DNA of 64,000 bases from Sorangium aterium (lineage in GTDB: Bacteria > Myxococcota_A > Polyangia > Polyangiales > Polyangiaceae): positions 3,410,001-3,474,000 of the forward strand of contig NZ_JAQNDK010000001.1 of assembly GCF_028368935.1 (NCBI RefSeq), given 5' to 3'. Positions 25,593 to 34,319 of the stretch are shown here, piece by piece. Each line of letters opens with the position of its first letter. The stretch's first letter is position 1. The position numbers and the translations under genes were made by a program. Below the pieces are notes generated by a model. That model made no database searches. It was not told the origin of the DNA and saw only the letters and a program-made list of their open reading frames with translations.

Positions 25593-26029
25593 AGCTCGTA
25601 GTGCGAACGCCGCATTCCGAGCGCGACATACGTCGACTGCGCTCGCGCGTTCGCGGTCTCCACGTACAGGCGAATGCCGCATACGTCCCCCGCGTCCGCT
25701 GCCATCTCGTGGACTCGCCGATACAGCGCCCGGAAGACCCCGTTGCGCCGCTGCGCGGGGGTCACATAGACGGACTGGATCCACCAGAAAGTACCGTTTC
25801 TCCAGTCACTCCATTCATAGGTTATCATCAGCTGCCCGGCCATCTCGGACGCGTGCTCAGCCACCAGATAGAACCCTTTGGCCTCATCCACGATCAGCGC
25901 GGCGGCGCCGCGGAGGGTGGTGGCGGCATCCAGCACCTTGCCCTCCGTCTCGAGCGCCATGGCCCGGTTGTTCGCCGCGATCAGCGCGGCGTCGGTGGGC
26001 GCCGCCCGGCGGATCACGAGCGCTGTCAC
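25559..26029 (-). CDS. GNAT-family N-acetyltransferase
   Basis: 156 residues from a GTG at 26029. The frame is open to 26413, but the GTG has GGGAGG seven bases upstream and the acetyltransferase fold begins right there (ALVIRRAAPTDAALIAANN). The acetyl-CoA motif is VYVTPAQRRNGVFRALYRRV, with the Q/R-x-x-G turn, followed by LYVETANARAQSTYVALGM, the usual last strands. Substrate unknown; free amino acids, antibiotics or ribosomal proteins are all possible for this superfamily. It converges on the small gene at 25200. Upstream is a 377-base gap before the acyltransferase gene on the other strand. Confidence 0.88.
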   Translation of the reverse strand: MTALVIRRAAPTDAALIAANNRAMALETEGKVLDAATTLRGAAALIVDEAKGFYLVAEHASEMAGQLMITYEWSDWRNGTFWWIQSVYVTPAQRRNGVFRALYRRVHEMAADAGDVCGIRLYVETANARAQSTYVALGMRRSHYELYELDLTLGSS

Positions 26030-26406
26030 GAGGCGACCTCCCGGCGGGCGTCGCAGGGACGCGCTCGGCCCGTGCGGCCGGAGAGCTCGGGAGCGCTGCG
26101 TCGGATCGACATGGCCGACCCCATAGCGCGGGCAGCACGGCTGCTCAATCACTACGCGCACGCACAACGCGCATGACGCGCGGCGCCTCGATCCAGCGAC
26201 GAGCGCGGCCGGCGACGACCGCTCGCGAAGGCGTCGCCGCGGCGCGTTATGTTTCAAGGAGCGATCCTCGATGGGCGCGCCCGGCGCGCGGCGCGCGGTC
26301 CGTGGCTCGGCCGCGCCGGCGGCCTCTTGCGCCGGTTGGCGGAGGTTGTGCTCCTCGCCCGATCGCGCATACCCTCCGGGCGCCGAAGCCTCCCGGAGGG
26401 TGACCC
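26030..26406. other. Gene-free interval between divergent GNAT and acyltransferase genes
   Basis: 377 bases, presumably holding two divergent promoters. I see no strong palindrome. An AAGGAG followed by ATG at 26271 looks like a start site, but the frame runs out of register through the acyltransferase gene and encodes nothing recognisable. Confidence 0.5.
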
Positions 26407-27270
26407 TTGACACTGCTCGTCAGCGACTCGATTGCCCAGCGCGTCCAGCGGCTGGAGATCCCTTTCAACAGCTTCGGGGTCGATCCTTACGGCATCTCCC
26501 AGAAGCACCTGGGTCTCTTCTTCTCCCTCCTGGACTTCTTCTATCATCACTACTTCTCAGTGGGCGTCACGGGCCTGGAGAACGTCCCCGCGCGCGGTCG
26601 GGCGATGCTCGTCGGCAATCACTGCGGGGGAGTCGCCATCGACGGGGCGATGGTGGTCGCGTCGATGTTCTTCGAGATGGATCCGCCGCGCCTGGCCGAG
26701 GGGATGGCGGAGAAATTCATCAATCGCCTCCCCTTCACCTCGCTCTGGTCGAGCCGCACAGGGCAGTTCACCGGCCTCCCCGAGCACGCGAGCCGCCTCC
26801 TCGAGGACGAGCGGCTGCTCATGGTGTTCCCCGAGGGGGCGCGCGGCACCGCCAAGCTCTACAGCGAGCGCAACTCGCTCGTGCACTTCGGGTCCGGGTT
26901 CGTCCGGCTCGCGATGAAGACGAGGACGCCCGTCATCCCCTTCGGCTTCGTCGGCGGCGGCGAGGCGGTGCCGACCATCGCCAACTCGTACACGATCGGC
27001 CGGCTGCTGGGGGTGCCGTACATCCCCATCACCCCGTACCTCATCCCGGCGCCGCTGCCGGTCCAGCTGGAGATCACCTACGGCGAGCCGATGACGTTCG
27101 CCGGGACCGGCGCCGAGGAAGACGAGGTGATCCTGGGCCACGTCGAGCAGGTGAAGGCGAGGATCGCCGAGCTCATCGAGGCCGGACGAAAGCGGCGCCG
27201 CGGGAAGCTTTCGCTGGACTGGCGCGGCGCCACGCCGCCCAGGCCCGCCTCATCGAAGGAGCACGCATGA
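26407..27270 (+). CDS. PlsC-like lysophospholipid acyltransferase
   Basis: 287 residues from a TTG at 26407 with GAGGGTG upstream. The glycerolipid acyltransferase landmarks are NHCGGVAIDGAM (about residue 73) and VFPEGARG (about 140), followed by TPVIPFGFVGGGEA. The first motif has six residues between His and Asp rather than the four of classical PlsC; this longer spacing resembles the TMEM68/DAGAT-like branch (LPLAT superfamily), so wax ester, triacylglycerol or other neutral-lipid acylation is as likely as phosphatidic acid synthesis. A hydrophobic stretch near residues 35-50 could bind the membrane. Its TGA overlaps the ATG of the next gene (ATGA), so the two are coupled. Confidence 0.87.
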   Translation: MTLLVSDSIAQRVQRLEIPFNSFGVDPYGISQKHLGLFFSLLDFFYHHYFSVGVTGLENVPARGRAMLVGNHCGGVAIDGAMVVASMFFEMDPPRLAEGMAEKFINRLPFTSLWSSRTGQFTGLPEHASRLLEDERLLMVFPEGARGTAKLYSERNSLVHFGSGFVRLAMKTRTPVIPFGFVGGGEAVPTIANSYTIGRLLGVPYIPITPYLIPAPLPVQLEITYGEPMTFAGTGAEEDEVILGHVEQVKARIAELIEAGRKRRRGKLSLDWRGATPPRPASSKEHA

Positions 27271-28202
27271 GGGTCCTCATTCCAGGGATCACCGGCCAGC
27301 TTGGCCGCATGGTCGCGACGCGCCTCCTCGAGGAGGGGCACGAGGTGATCGGCATCGACCGGCGGCCGTGGCCGACCGCCCCGGCCGGCATCGAGATGCA
27401 CAACGTGGATCTGCAGAAGCGCGCCGCCGAGGACGTGTTCCGCAAGGCCCGGCCCCAGGCCGTCATCCACATGGCGACCGTGACGCACCTCGTGGAGCAG
27501 ACGGAGGAGCGGTATCGGATCAACCTCGGAGGCACGCGCGTCGTCTTCGACAACAGCCGCGCCTGCGGGGTCGAGCACGTGATCTTCGTCGGCCGACACA
27601 CCTACTACGGCGCCGGCCCCGAGTCGCCGCTCTACCACACGGAGGAGGATCCTCCGATGGCGGTGTCCACCTTCCCCGAGCTCGCCGACCTCGTCGCGGC
27701 CGATCTCTACGCCTGCACGGCGCTCTGGCGCGCTCCGGAGCTCTGCACGACCGTTCTCCGCATGTGCTACACGCTCGGCCCGACAGGCCACGGCACGCTG
27801 GCGAGCTTCCTCCGCGGCCCCCACGTCCCGTACGTGCTCGGGTTCGACCCGCTGTTCCAGTTCATGCACGAGCAGGACGTCGTCACCGCCATCTGCCTCG
27901 CCCTCGAGAAGCGCATCCGCGGCGTCTACAACGTCTCTGGCCCGCAGCCTGTGCCCCTGTCGCTCATCATCCGGGCGGCGGGCCGGGTGGCGGTGCCCCT
28001 CCCCGAGTTCGTCCTGCGCAACGCGCTCGGCCGCTTCGGCCTGCCGAAGCTCCCGCGCGCGGCGCTGACCCACATCAAGTACCCCGTCGTCGTGGACGGG
28101 GCCGCGTTCCGCGCCGCGACCGGGTTCAAGCACGCCATCGACGAAGCCCAGGCCATCCGCGAGTACCGCGACGCCCACCCGGTCCCAGCGAGCCGCTCCT
28201 GA
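27267..28202 (+). CDS. Atypical NAD(P)-dependent epimerase/SDR-fold protein
   Basis: 311 residues. The N-terminal Rossmann signature is GITGQLGRM (GxxGxxG, residues 7-15), followed by VIGIDRR, NVDLQ and IHMATVTH as in extended SDRs. The active site is not normal: where YxxxK is expected after the FVGRHTYYGAG strand and the acidic loop, the sequence reads PELADLVAADLYA, with no Tyr-x-x-x-Lys. It therefore probably binds NAD(P) without classical dehydrogenase/epimerase chemistry, or uses other residues. Coupled by ATGA to the acyltransferase, it most likely acts on the same lipid or sugar-lipid pathway. No signal peptide. Confidence 0.82.
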   Translation: MRVLIPGITGQLGRMVATRLLEEGHEVIGIDRRPWPTAPAGIEMHNVDLQKRAAEDVFRKARPQAVIHMATVTHLVEQTEERYRINLGGTRVVFDNSRACGVEHVIFVGRHTYYGAGPESPLYHTEEDPPMAVSTFPELADLVAADLYACTALWRAPELCTTVLRMCYTLGPTGHGTLASFLRGPHVPYVLGFDPLFQFMHEQDVVTAICLALEKRIRGVYNVSGPQPVPLSLIIRAAGRVAVPLPEFVLRNALGRFGLPKLPRAALTHIKYPVVVDGAAFRAATGFKHAIDEAQAIREYRDAHPVPASRS

Positions 28203-28238
28203 GCCGGGGATAACCTCTCATGAGATAAGGAGGTCCCG

Positions 28239-29807
28239 ATGTTGTTGTCCGAAAAGGTCAAGCAGTTCGCGCCGGCCAGGCTCACCGCGGACATCGGCGA
28301 TCTGCCCGAGCCGGAGAAGAGAGCGCTCGCCAAGCTCATCGAGGCTTCGCGGCAGCTCGATCCCGTGTTCGATCGGCAGGCCTACGCCGGGAACCCGGAG
28401 CTCCGCGAGGAGCTCGTCGCGGACGGCACCCCGGAGGGGCGGGACAGGCTCGCCTACTTCGACATCATGCGCGGCCCATGGGACAGGCAGGATCACCACC
28501 GCCCCTTCGCCATCGACGAGCCCCATCCGCCCGGCGCCGGCTTCTACCCGGAAGATCTCTCGGCCGACGAGCTCAACGCGTGGATCGAGCAGCACCCGGG
28601 CGACAAGGAGGCCTTCACGAGCCTGTTCACGCTCATCCGCCGGGACCAGGGCCGGCTCGTCGCCGTGCCGTACAGCCAGGCTTATGCGGCGTGGCTCGGC
28701 CCCGCCGGCGCGCTCCTCGAGGAGGCCGCGGCGCTCACCGCGAGCGAGAGCCTGCGACGGTTCCTGAGGTCCCGGGCCGCCGCGTTCCGCTCCGACGACT
28801 ACTATGCATCCGACAAGGACTGGATGGACCTCGACAGCCGCGTCGAGGCGACCATCGGCCCTTATGAGACCTACGAGGACGAGCTCCTCGGCCTCAAGGC
28901 CTCGTTCGAGTCGTTCGTCACGGTGAGCGACCCCGACGCCTCCCGGAAGCTCTCGAAGTACAAGGAGCTCCTCCCGGAGATGGAGCGCAACCTGCCTGTC
29001 CCCGAGGACGTGAAGACGGCGCGCGGCGGGGAGAGCCCCATCCAGGTCGTCGACCTCGTGTTCAGCGCTGGCGACGCCCGCAAATCGGTCCAGACGATCG
29101 CGTTCAACCTGCCGAACGACGAGCGCGTCCGCGCCGAGAAGGGGGCCAAGAAGGTCCTGCTCCGCAACGTCATCGAGACGAAGTTCGAGCTGATCATGCG
29201 CCCCATCGCCGAGCGCATCCTCGACCCGGCGCAGCTCGATCACCTGTCCTCCGACGCGTTCTTCAACGAGACGCTCTTCCACGAGCTCTCGCACAGCCTG
29301 GGCCCTGCGTTCACGACCGTGAGCGGGGAGCGGGTCGAGGTGCGGATCGCGCTCGGCCCGACGTACTCGGCGCTGGAGGAGGCCAAGGCCGACGTGATGG
29401 GCGCTTACAACGTCCTCTTCATGATCCAGCGAGGCCACTTCGCGGCCGATTTCAGGGAAAAGCTCCTCATCTCCTATTTCGCAGGGCTCTTCAGGAGCAC
29501 CCGCTTCGGCGTGGCCGAGGCGCACGGCAAGGGGGCCGCGCTCCAGATCAACCGGTTCCTCGAGGAGCGCGCCGCCCGCTTCGACCCGGCGACACGACGC
29601 TTCACCGTCGACGCCGCGGAGCTCGAGGCCGCGATCACCCGCCTCGTCCGCGACCTCTGCATGGTGCAGCACCGCGGCGACAGGCAGGCCGCCGGCGAGC
29701 TCCTCGCCAGGTACGGAGAGGTCTCGGAGCCAATGCAGCAGGCGCTCGGCGGCCTCGAGGGGATCCCGATCGACATCCGGCCGATCTACCCGCTCGCCGG
29801 CGAGTGA
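28239..29807 (+). CDS. M49 (dipeptidyl peptidase III-like) metallopeptidase-family protein
   Basis: 522 residues from an ATG with a strong AAGGAGG. There is no signal peptide, so it is cytoplasmic. The zinc site reads FHELSHSLGP (H348, E349, H352) with EEAKAD at residues 380-385 as the second glutamate motif, which is the pattern of M49 peptidases (HExxGH and EECRAD) and related Nudix-linked bacterial proteins. Two features are unusual: the first motif is the short HExxH form rather than HExxxH, and the spacing to the second motif is ~30 residues, shorter than in eukaryotic DPP III. DPP III removes dipeptides from peptide N-termini; activity here is untested. It follows the acyltransferase/SDR pair by 36 bases and may be co-transcribed. 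Confidence 0.78.
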   Translation: MLLSEKVKQFAPARLTADIGDLPEPEKRALAKLIEASRQLDPVFDRQAYAGNPELREELVADGTPEGRDRLAYFDIMRGPWDRQDHHRPFAIDEPHPPGAGFYPEDLSADELNAWIEQHPGDKEAFTSLFTLIRRDQGRLVAVPYSQAYAAWLGPAGALLEEAAALTASESLRRFLRSRAAAFRSDDYYASDKDWMDLDSRVEATIGPYETYEDELLGLKASFESFVTVSDPDASRKLSKYKELLPEMERNLPVPEDVKTARGGESPIQVVDLVFSAGDARKSVQTIAFNLPNDERVRAEKGAKKVLLRNVIETKFELIMRPIAERILDPAQLDHLSSDAFFNETLFHELSHSLGPAFTTVSGERVEVRIALGPTYSALEEAKADVMGAYNVLFMIQRGHFAADFREKLLISYFAGLFRSTRFGVAEAHGKGAALQINRFLEERAARFDPATRRFTVDAAELEAAITRLVRDLCMVQHRGDRQAAGELLARYGEVSEPMQQALGGLEGIPIDIRPIYPLAGE

Positions 29808-29825
29808 GCCGCCGGCGAGCGGCGC

Positions 29826-31520
29826 TCACGGCCCGATCTGCACGAGGAACGCGTCGCCGGCGCCCCGGCTCGTGGCCGTGGCCGCCCCGAGATCGAGGAC
29901 GCCGTCGAAGCGGCCGGTCACCCAGCTGTCGCCGAGGAGATCGACGGCGACGGCGGCGCCGCGCTGCTCGCCCGAGTCGCCGAACGAGCGCAGCCAGATC
30001 GGGTTGCTGGCAGGGTCGAGCTTCGCCACGAACACGTCGGCGGCGCCCGTGGCGGAGTCCGCCTCGTTGCCGATGTCGAGGCTCCCCTGGAAGGAGCCGG
30101 TGAGGAGGATGTTGCCCGCCAGATCGACCGCGACGGAGGCGCCCTCCTGATCGGCGTCGTCGCCGAAGTCCTCGCACCACTGGAGGACACCGTTCTCGTC
30201 CAGCCGGAGGAGGAAGATGTCCTTGTCTCCATTGCTCGTGAGCAGCGACTCGCCGAAGGAGATCGCTCTCCGGAACGAGCCGGTCACGAGGATGTTGCCC
30301 GCTCCATCGACGGCCACGCCGAGCGCTTCGGCCGCGTTGGTCGCGTCAGCCGCCTTGCTCCAGACGTGATCGCCCGAGGGGTCGAGCTTCGCGATGAACA
30401 GGTCGGTCTTGGCCTCGGTGGTGAGCGGCTTCTCGCCCCCGAAATCGACCTCCCCGCTGAACCAGCCGACGACGATGATGTTGCCGTCGCCGTCGACGGC
30501 GACGCCCGTGCCGGCCTGATCTCCCTTGCCGCCGAGCCGCTTGGCCCATTCGACGTTGCCGGCGGCGTCGAGCTTGGCCAGGAAGGCATCGCTCCTGCCG
30601 TGGCTCTCCAGGGTGAACCGCTCGCCCTGACGGCCCTCGCCAAAGTCGAGCGTGCCCGAGAACTCGCCGGTGATGAAGGCGTTGCCCGCCTGGTCCACGG
30701 CGACCGCCGCCGCCTGTTGCGTGGCCTCGTCGCCGAAGCGCCGGCTGAACTGGTGCGCCCCGGTCGCGTCGAACCGCGCCACGACGACGTCGGCGCGGCG
30801 GCCGGCGCCCGCGAGCACGCCGCCGCCGAAATCGACGTCGCCGGCCACGCTGCCCGCGAGCACCACGTCGCCCCCCGGCGCGAGCGCGACCGCCCGGGCG
30901 ACGCTGTCCGCGAAGCGGCGGCCGAACCGGAACCGCCCCTCGCGCGTGGAGGCGTCGCGGGAGAACGAGACGAGGAAAGAGTCCGGCTCGGCGAGCGCGC
31001 CCAGCTCGTCCGACGGGCCCGCGCCGAGATCGGTGCTGCCCGACGCCGAGCCGACCACCACGACGGCGTCGGCCGAGGCGGCGATGCCCAGGCCCTGCTG
31101 AGCGCCGGCCCCGCCGAGCGCGACGCTGTGCACGGGATCGCCCGTGCACGCTCGCCCGTCGCAGTTCTCGTCCTCGGGCGTGGCGCAGCTCTCGAACGTG
31201 GGCAGCACCTGGCCGACGCAGGCGCCGACGTCCGTCCCGTCGTCATTGCACGCGGCGACGCCGCCCACGCAGAGGCCGACGCCCTGCGTGCCCTGCGGCC
31301 CCGCGTAGCAGGCCGCCTCGGTACGGGGAACGCAGATCTCCTGCACCTCGCTGCCGCCGCCCGCCCCAACGCCGCCGCCGCCGGCTCCCCCCTCGCCCAC
31401 CGGCACGGGATCCGCCGCCACGTCGGGGAACGGCGCGATGAAGGCGCACGCTCCGAGGCCGGTGCAGGCGAAGGCGAGCGCCGCGACGATGCCCGCTCCG
31501 GGGCGATGGGCGCCGCTCAC
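29826..31520 (-). CDS. Lipoprotein with SBBP-type beta-propeller repeats
   Basis: About 564 residues from a GTG at 31520 whose GTG overlaps the TGA of the upstream gene (GTGA). An ATG at 31565 in frame is possible, but overlaps the upstream gene by 49 bases. The N-terminus is a lipoprotein signal ending LGAC. A cysteine-rich segment (CVPRTEAACYAGPQGTQGVG...CVGGVAACNDDGTDVGACVG) resembles the repeat found in many myxobacterial cell-surface proteins. The remainder is ~7 repeats of about 45-50 residues with AVAVDxxGNxxxTGxFxGxxDFG and FxAKLDxxGxxxWxKxxG, the SBBP/beta-propeller pattern. A secreted or surface-anchored scaffold is likely; no enzymatic residues are evident. Convergent with the M49-like gene, 18 bases apart. 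Confidence 0.85.
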   Translation of the reverse strand: MSGAHRPGAGIVAALAFACTGLGACAFIAPFPDVAADPVPVGEGGAGGGGVGAGGGSEVQEICVPRTEAACYAGPQGTQGVGLCVGGVAACNDDGTDVGACVGQVLPTFESCATPEDENCDGRACTGDPVHSVALGGAGAQQGLGIAASADAVVVVGSASGSTDLGAGPSDELGALAEPDSFLVSFSRDASTREGRFRFGRRFADSVARAVALAPGGDVVLAGSVAGDVDFGGGVLAGAGRRADVVVARFDATGAHQFSRRFGDEATQQAAAVAVDQAGNAFITGEFSGTLDFGEGRQGERFTLESHGRSDAFLAKLDAAGNVEWAKRLGGKGDQAGTGVAVDGDGNIIVVGWFSGEVDFGGEKPLTTEAKTDLFIAKLDPSGDHVWSKAADATNAAEALGVAVDGAGNILVTGSFRRAISFGESLLTSNGDKDIFLLRLDENGVLQWCEDFGDDADQEGASVAVDLAGNILLTGSFQGSLDIGNEADSATGAADVFVAKLDPASNPIWLRSFGDSGEQRGAAVAVDLLGDSWVTGRFDGVLDLGAATATSRGAGDAFLVQIGP

Positions 31521-32626
31521 AGCACTCCCTGCACGGCGACCCCGGCGCCGTCCGCGCCGACCCATGGCGAGAGCGCCGTCGGGCCGGGGGTGCGGGGCGC
31601 GGGCGCAAGCCGCCGCCCGGCGGCGTCCGGAGGAGCCGCGGGCGAGGAGGACGAGGGCCAGAAGAGGTACGTGGCGACGCCGCCTGCGATGAGGGCGGCC
31701 CCGGTGAGCACCGTGCTCGTGACGGCGAGCGCTTGCCCGCGATCGTGCAGCGCCTGCCGCTCGCCCAGCGAGCCCGGGGCAGGGTTCGCGTTCTTCTTCA
31801 GGAAGCTGTGCCGCACGTCGTACGCCACGACGCCCGTGACCACGGCGCCGGCGGCGAGCGCGGCCGCCGTGCCCACGACGACCACCGGCGAGATGCGCGG
31901 GCCGGGCGCGGGCGCGCTGGGCAGCGCCCGGCGCGCGGGCGCGATGGACAGCAGGACCGCGGGCGATCGCTTGCGGCCGAGATCGGCCCGCAGCTCGACG
32001 ACCGCGCCCGTCTCGGCCTGCACCGACGCCTCGAACCGCGCCGCATAGTTCTCGGCCTCCACCACGACCCGCCGCGCCCCGGGGCTCACGAGGATGGCCG
32101 CGCCGACGAGCGCGGCGTGGATCGGCTCACCATCGATCTCGACGCGCACGCCGGTCGCGTCCTCGGGCAGCTGCAGGACGATCTGCGACGTCTTCACGCG
32201 AAGCTTCTCTAGTCGTGCCCGCGACTCCCTGGCGAGCGCGAGCTCGCTCCGCGCGGTCGCGCCGGACGCGGCGAGCTCAAATGCGTTGAGCGCCTCGACG
32301 ACGTGGCCGAGCGCTTCATGACAGACCCCGAGGTGATACCAGAGAGGCGGGGACACGACGATCTTGCTGATGCGCTCGTACGTCTCCAGCGCCTCTGCCC
32401 ACCGGCCGCCGTCCTCCGCGGCGAGGCCGAGCGCGAAGAGGCGCCGCGCGGACGCGAGCTCCGCGGCGCTCGGCTTGTGGGGCGCGGCGAGAGCCGCAGT
32501 GTCGCTCGCGACCGCGGCCGGCGGCGCGCGCCCGGCGTCCTCCGGGGGAAGCTCGGCGAACGCAGCCGGACCGACGCCGACCAGGGCGAAGAATACCACT
32601 CCGCCGATGGTGATCCGATGCTTCAC
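31517..32626 (-). CDS. Exported TPR/PEGA-like membrane protein
   Basis: 369 residues from a GTG at 32626 with AAGGAGG seven bases upstream. A signal peptide (GGVVFFALVGVGPAAFAE) precedes a TPR-type helical region (residues ~55-150; ARRLFALGLAAEDGGRWAEA, LWYHLGVCHEALGHVVEALN). Residues ~150-220 form a PEGA-like beta domain (VRVEIDGEPI, VVVEAENYAARFEASV), and the end has two hydrophobic segments (VVVVGTAAALAAGAVVTGVVAY and LTGAALIAGGVATYLFW) so it is probably membrane-anchored. This arrangement (signal, TPR, PEGA, helices) is common in myxobacterial envelope proteins next to Ser/Thr kinases. It overlaps the beta-propeller lipoprotein downstream and is divergent from the kinase at 32787. Confidence 0.85.
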   Translation of the reverse strand: MKHRITIGGVVFFALVGVGPAAFAELPPEDAGRAPPAAVASDTAALAAPHKPSAAELASARRLFALGLAAEDGGRWAEALETYERISKIVVSPPLWYHLGVCHEALGHVVEALNAFELAASGATARSELALARESRARLEKLRVKTSQIVLQLPEDATGVRVEIDGEPIHAALVGAAILVSPGARRVVVEAENYAARFEASVQAETGAVVELRADLGRKRSPAVLLSIAPARRALPSAPAPGPRISPVVVVGTAAALAAGAVVTGVVAYDVRHSFLKKNANPAPGSLGERQALHDRGQALAVTSTVLTGAALIAGGVATYLFWPSSSSPAAPPDAAGRRLAPAPRTPGPTALSPWVGADGAGVAVQGVL

Positions 32627-32786
32627 CCACGCCTCCTTCCATCACCAAGCGATAGAGGCAGTCTAACCGTACTCACGCAGATCGATCCTCGACAACTGGA
32701 AAATTGTTTGAGATTGGCGTCCGATCCTGGAACGCTCTTGCACGACCCGCCTGGAACGCTCTCCCACTGTCGGTGAGGGCTTCAGC

Positions 32787-34196
32787 ATGGTCGGATTCAC
32801 GACGACACAGGAGTCGCAGGTACGAGCTGTGATAGCGCCCGTCGATCTCGTGCCAGGCCAGCTTCTCGGCCGCTATGAGCTGCTGATCGCCATCGCGCAG
32901 GGCGGAATGGGGACGGTGTGGGCGGCCCGAGAGCGCGGCGGGGCGGAGGGCGACAAGATCGTGGCAGTCAAGACGATGCTGCCGGCGCTCTCCAGCGATC
33001 CGCGCTGCAAGCGCATGTTCCTCACGGAGTCGCGCATCGCGGCCCGGATCAAGCACCCCAATGTGTGCGCGATCCTGGATCAAGGTGAGCAGAGCGGGGT
33101 GCTCTACTTCGTCATGGAGTGGATCGACGGCGACGCGCTCGTGGCGCTGCTCGGCGGCAGCACCCGCAAGCAGGGCAGCCCGCTCCCCCTGCCCGTCGCG
33201 GTGAGGATCGCGATCGAGGCGGCGCGGGGGCTCCATGCGGCCCACGAGCTACGGGACGACGGCGGCGCGCTGATCGGGCTCGTTCACCGGGACGTCTCGC
33301 CGCACAACATCCTGATCACGCGGGACGGCTCGGTCAAAATCGCCGATTTCGGCGTGGCCAAGGCCATGGCGCAGGTGGACAACCCGACGACCAACACCGG
33401 GCACATGAAGGGCAAGATCCTCTTCATGGCGCCCGAGCAGGTCTATAGCGAGCAGCTGGACCGGCGGTCCGACGTCTTCGCGCTCGGGATCGTGCTCTAT
33501 CAGCTGACGACGGGCACCCACCCGTTCGCCGCCAGCCACGACCTCGCGACGATGGCGCGCATCGCGCGGCCCGAGCCGGTCGATCCGCCGGGCCCCCTCG
33601 TCCCCGGGTACCCCGCCGCGCTCGAGGCGGCGGTGATGCGCGCGCTCGCCAAGGATCCGGCCGAGCGCTTCGCGACGATGGCCGAGCTCGCGGACGCGCT
33701 GGAGGCGGTGAGCGCCGCCCTCGGCAGCCGCCCCGGCGAGGTCACGGGGTACATCCGCAATGCGCTCGCCGCGCGCACCGCGCGTCGCGCGGCGCTGATC
33801 AAGGACGCGCTGCGCGCCGCGGAGGGCAGATCGCGGGGGCGCCCCCCCTCGCGCCTGGACCCGCGCCGCCGCGCCCGGACGATCGCCACCGCGGCGGCGC
33901 TCGTCGCCTCGGGCGCGCTGCTCGGGGCGGCGACGCTCCTGTGGATCGGCCTTGGGGAGGGCCCCGGCGCGCCGCCCGTGGCGGTGCCCGCGGCGCCGGC
34001 CATCGCGGTGGAGCCGCGCCCGGGGGTCGTCACCGCCGAGCCGCACGCCCCGGAGCCCGCGCACGTGTCAGAGCCGGCCCCGTCCACCACGCCCGCGGCG
34101 CCGCCGTCCTCCACCCCCGCCGCGAGCGCGAGCCCGCCTCGCTCCCGATCGCCTGGCGAGACCGGGCGCGCCAAGTTCCGCGAGCCCGGCTTCTAG
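32787..34196 (+). CDS. Transmembrane Ser/Thr protein kinase
   Basis: 469 residues from an ATG with a weak GAGGG upstream. The catalytic domain lies at ~28-290: AIAQGGMGTVW, VAVK (K62), HRDVSPHNILI, DFGVAKAMAQ and APEQV are complete. A basic juxtamembrane stretch (RGRPPSRLDPRRRAR) leads to one hydrophobic helix (ATAAALVASGALLGAATLLWI) and a Pro/Ala/Thr-rich C-terminal tail of ~75 residues. Substrate unknown. It is divergent, across 160 bases, from the TPR/PEGA envelope gene, a pairing often seen with kinases that monitor the envelope. The intergenic part holds a duplicated cctggaacgctct motif (see rejected items). Confidence 0.92.
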   Translation: MVGFTTTQESQVRAVIAPVDLVPGQLLGRYELLIAIAQGGMGTVWAARERGGAEGDKIVAVKTMLPALSSDPRCKRMFLTESRIAARIKHPNVCAILDQGEQSGVLYFVMEWIDGDALVALLGGSTRKQGSPLPLPVAVRIAIEAARGLHAAHELRDDGGALIGLVHRDVSPHNILITRDGSVKIADFGVAKAMAQVDNPTTNTGHMKGKILFMAPEQVYSEQLDRRSDVFALGIVLYQLTTGTHPFAASHDLATMARIARPEPVDPPGPLVPGYPAALEAAVMRALAKDPAERFATMAELADALEAVSAALGSRPGEVTGYIRNALAARTARRAALIKDALRAAEGRSRGRPPSRLDPRRRARTIATAAALVASGALLGAATLLWIGLGEGPGAPPVAVPAAPAIAVEPRPGVVTAEPHAPEPAHVSEPAPSTTPAAPPSSTPAASASPPRSRSPGETGRAKFREPGF

Positions 34197-34197
34197 C

Positions 34198-34257
34198 GCG
34201 CGCCGGGGCCCCGCCCCGCGCCGACGAGCGCGCGCCGGGGCCCCGCCTCGCGCCGAG
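34198..34257 (+). repeat. Tandem duplication of a 30-base unit
   Basis: Copies at 34198-34227 and 34228-34257 differ at two positions. They lie directly after the kinase stop codon and before the Bat operon; GC-rich and capable of pairing (ggggcccc), but no clear terminator. Confidence 0.75.
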
Positions 34258-34319
34258 GAATATTCGAGAGGCGCCGGTTGTCCTCGGGCGGCCGGGCTTG
34301 CTATGAGCTCCCACCCGTT

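Noticed and set aside
26271-27266. Apparent start (AAGGAG, ATG) of a long frame running into the SDR gene
   Set aside because: The frame passes through the acyltransferase gene out of register with no recognisable protein; the SDR has its own ATGA-coupled start.
32728-32762. Sigma54-like promoter (TGGAACGCTCTTGCA) upstream of the kinase at 32787; cctggaacgctct occurs twice
   Set aside because: The GG-GC distance is 9 rather than the required 10 bases and the second copy lacks TTGC; more likely a small duplication.
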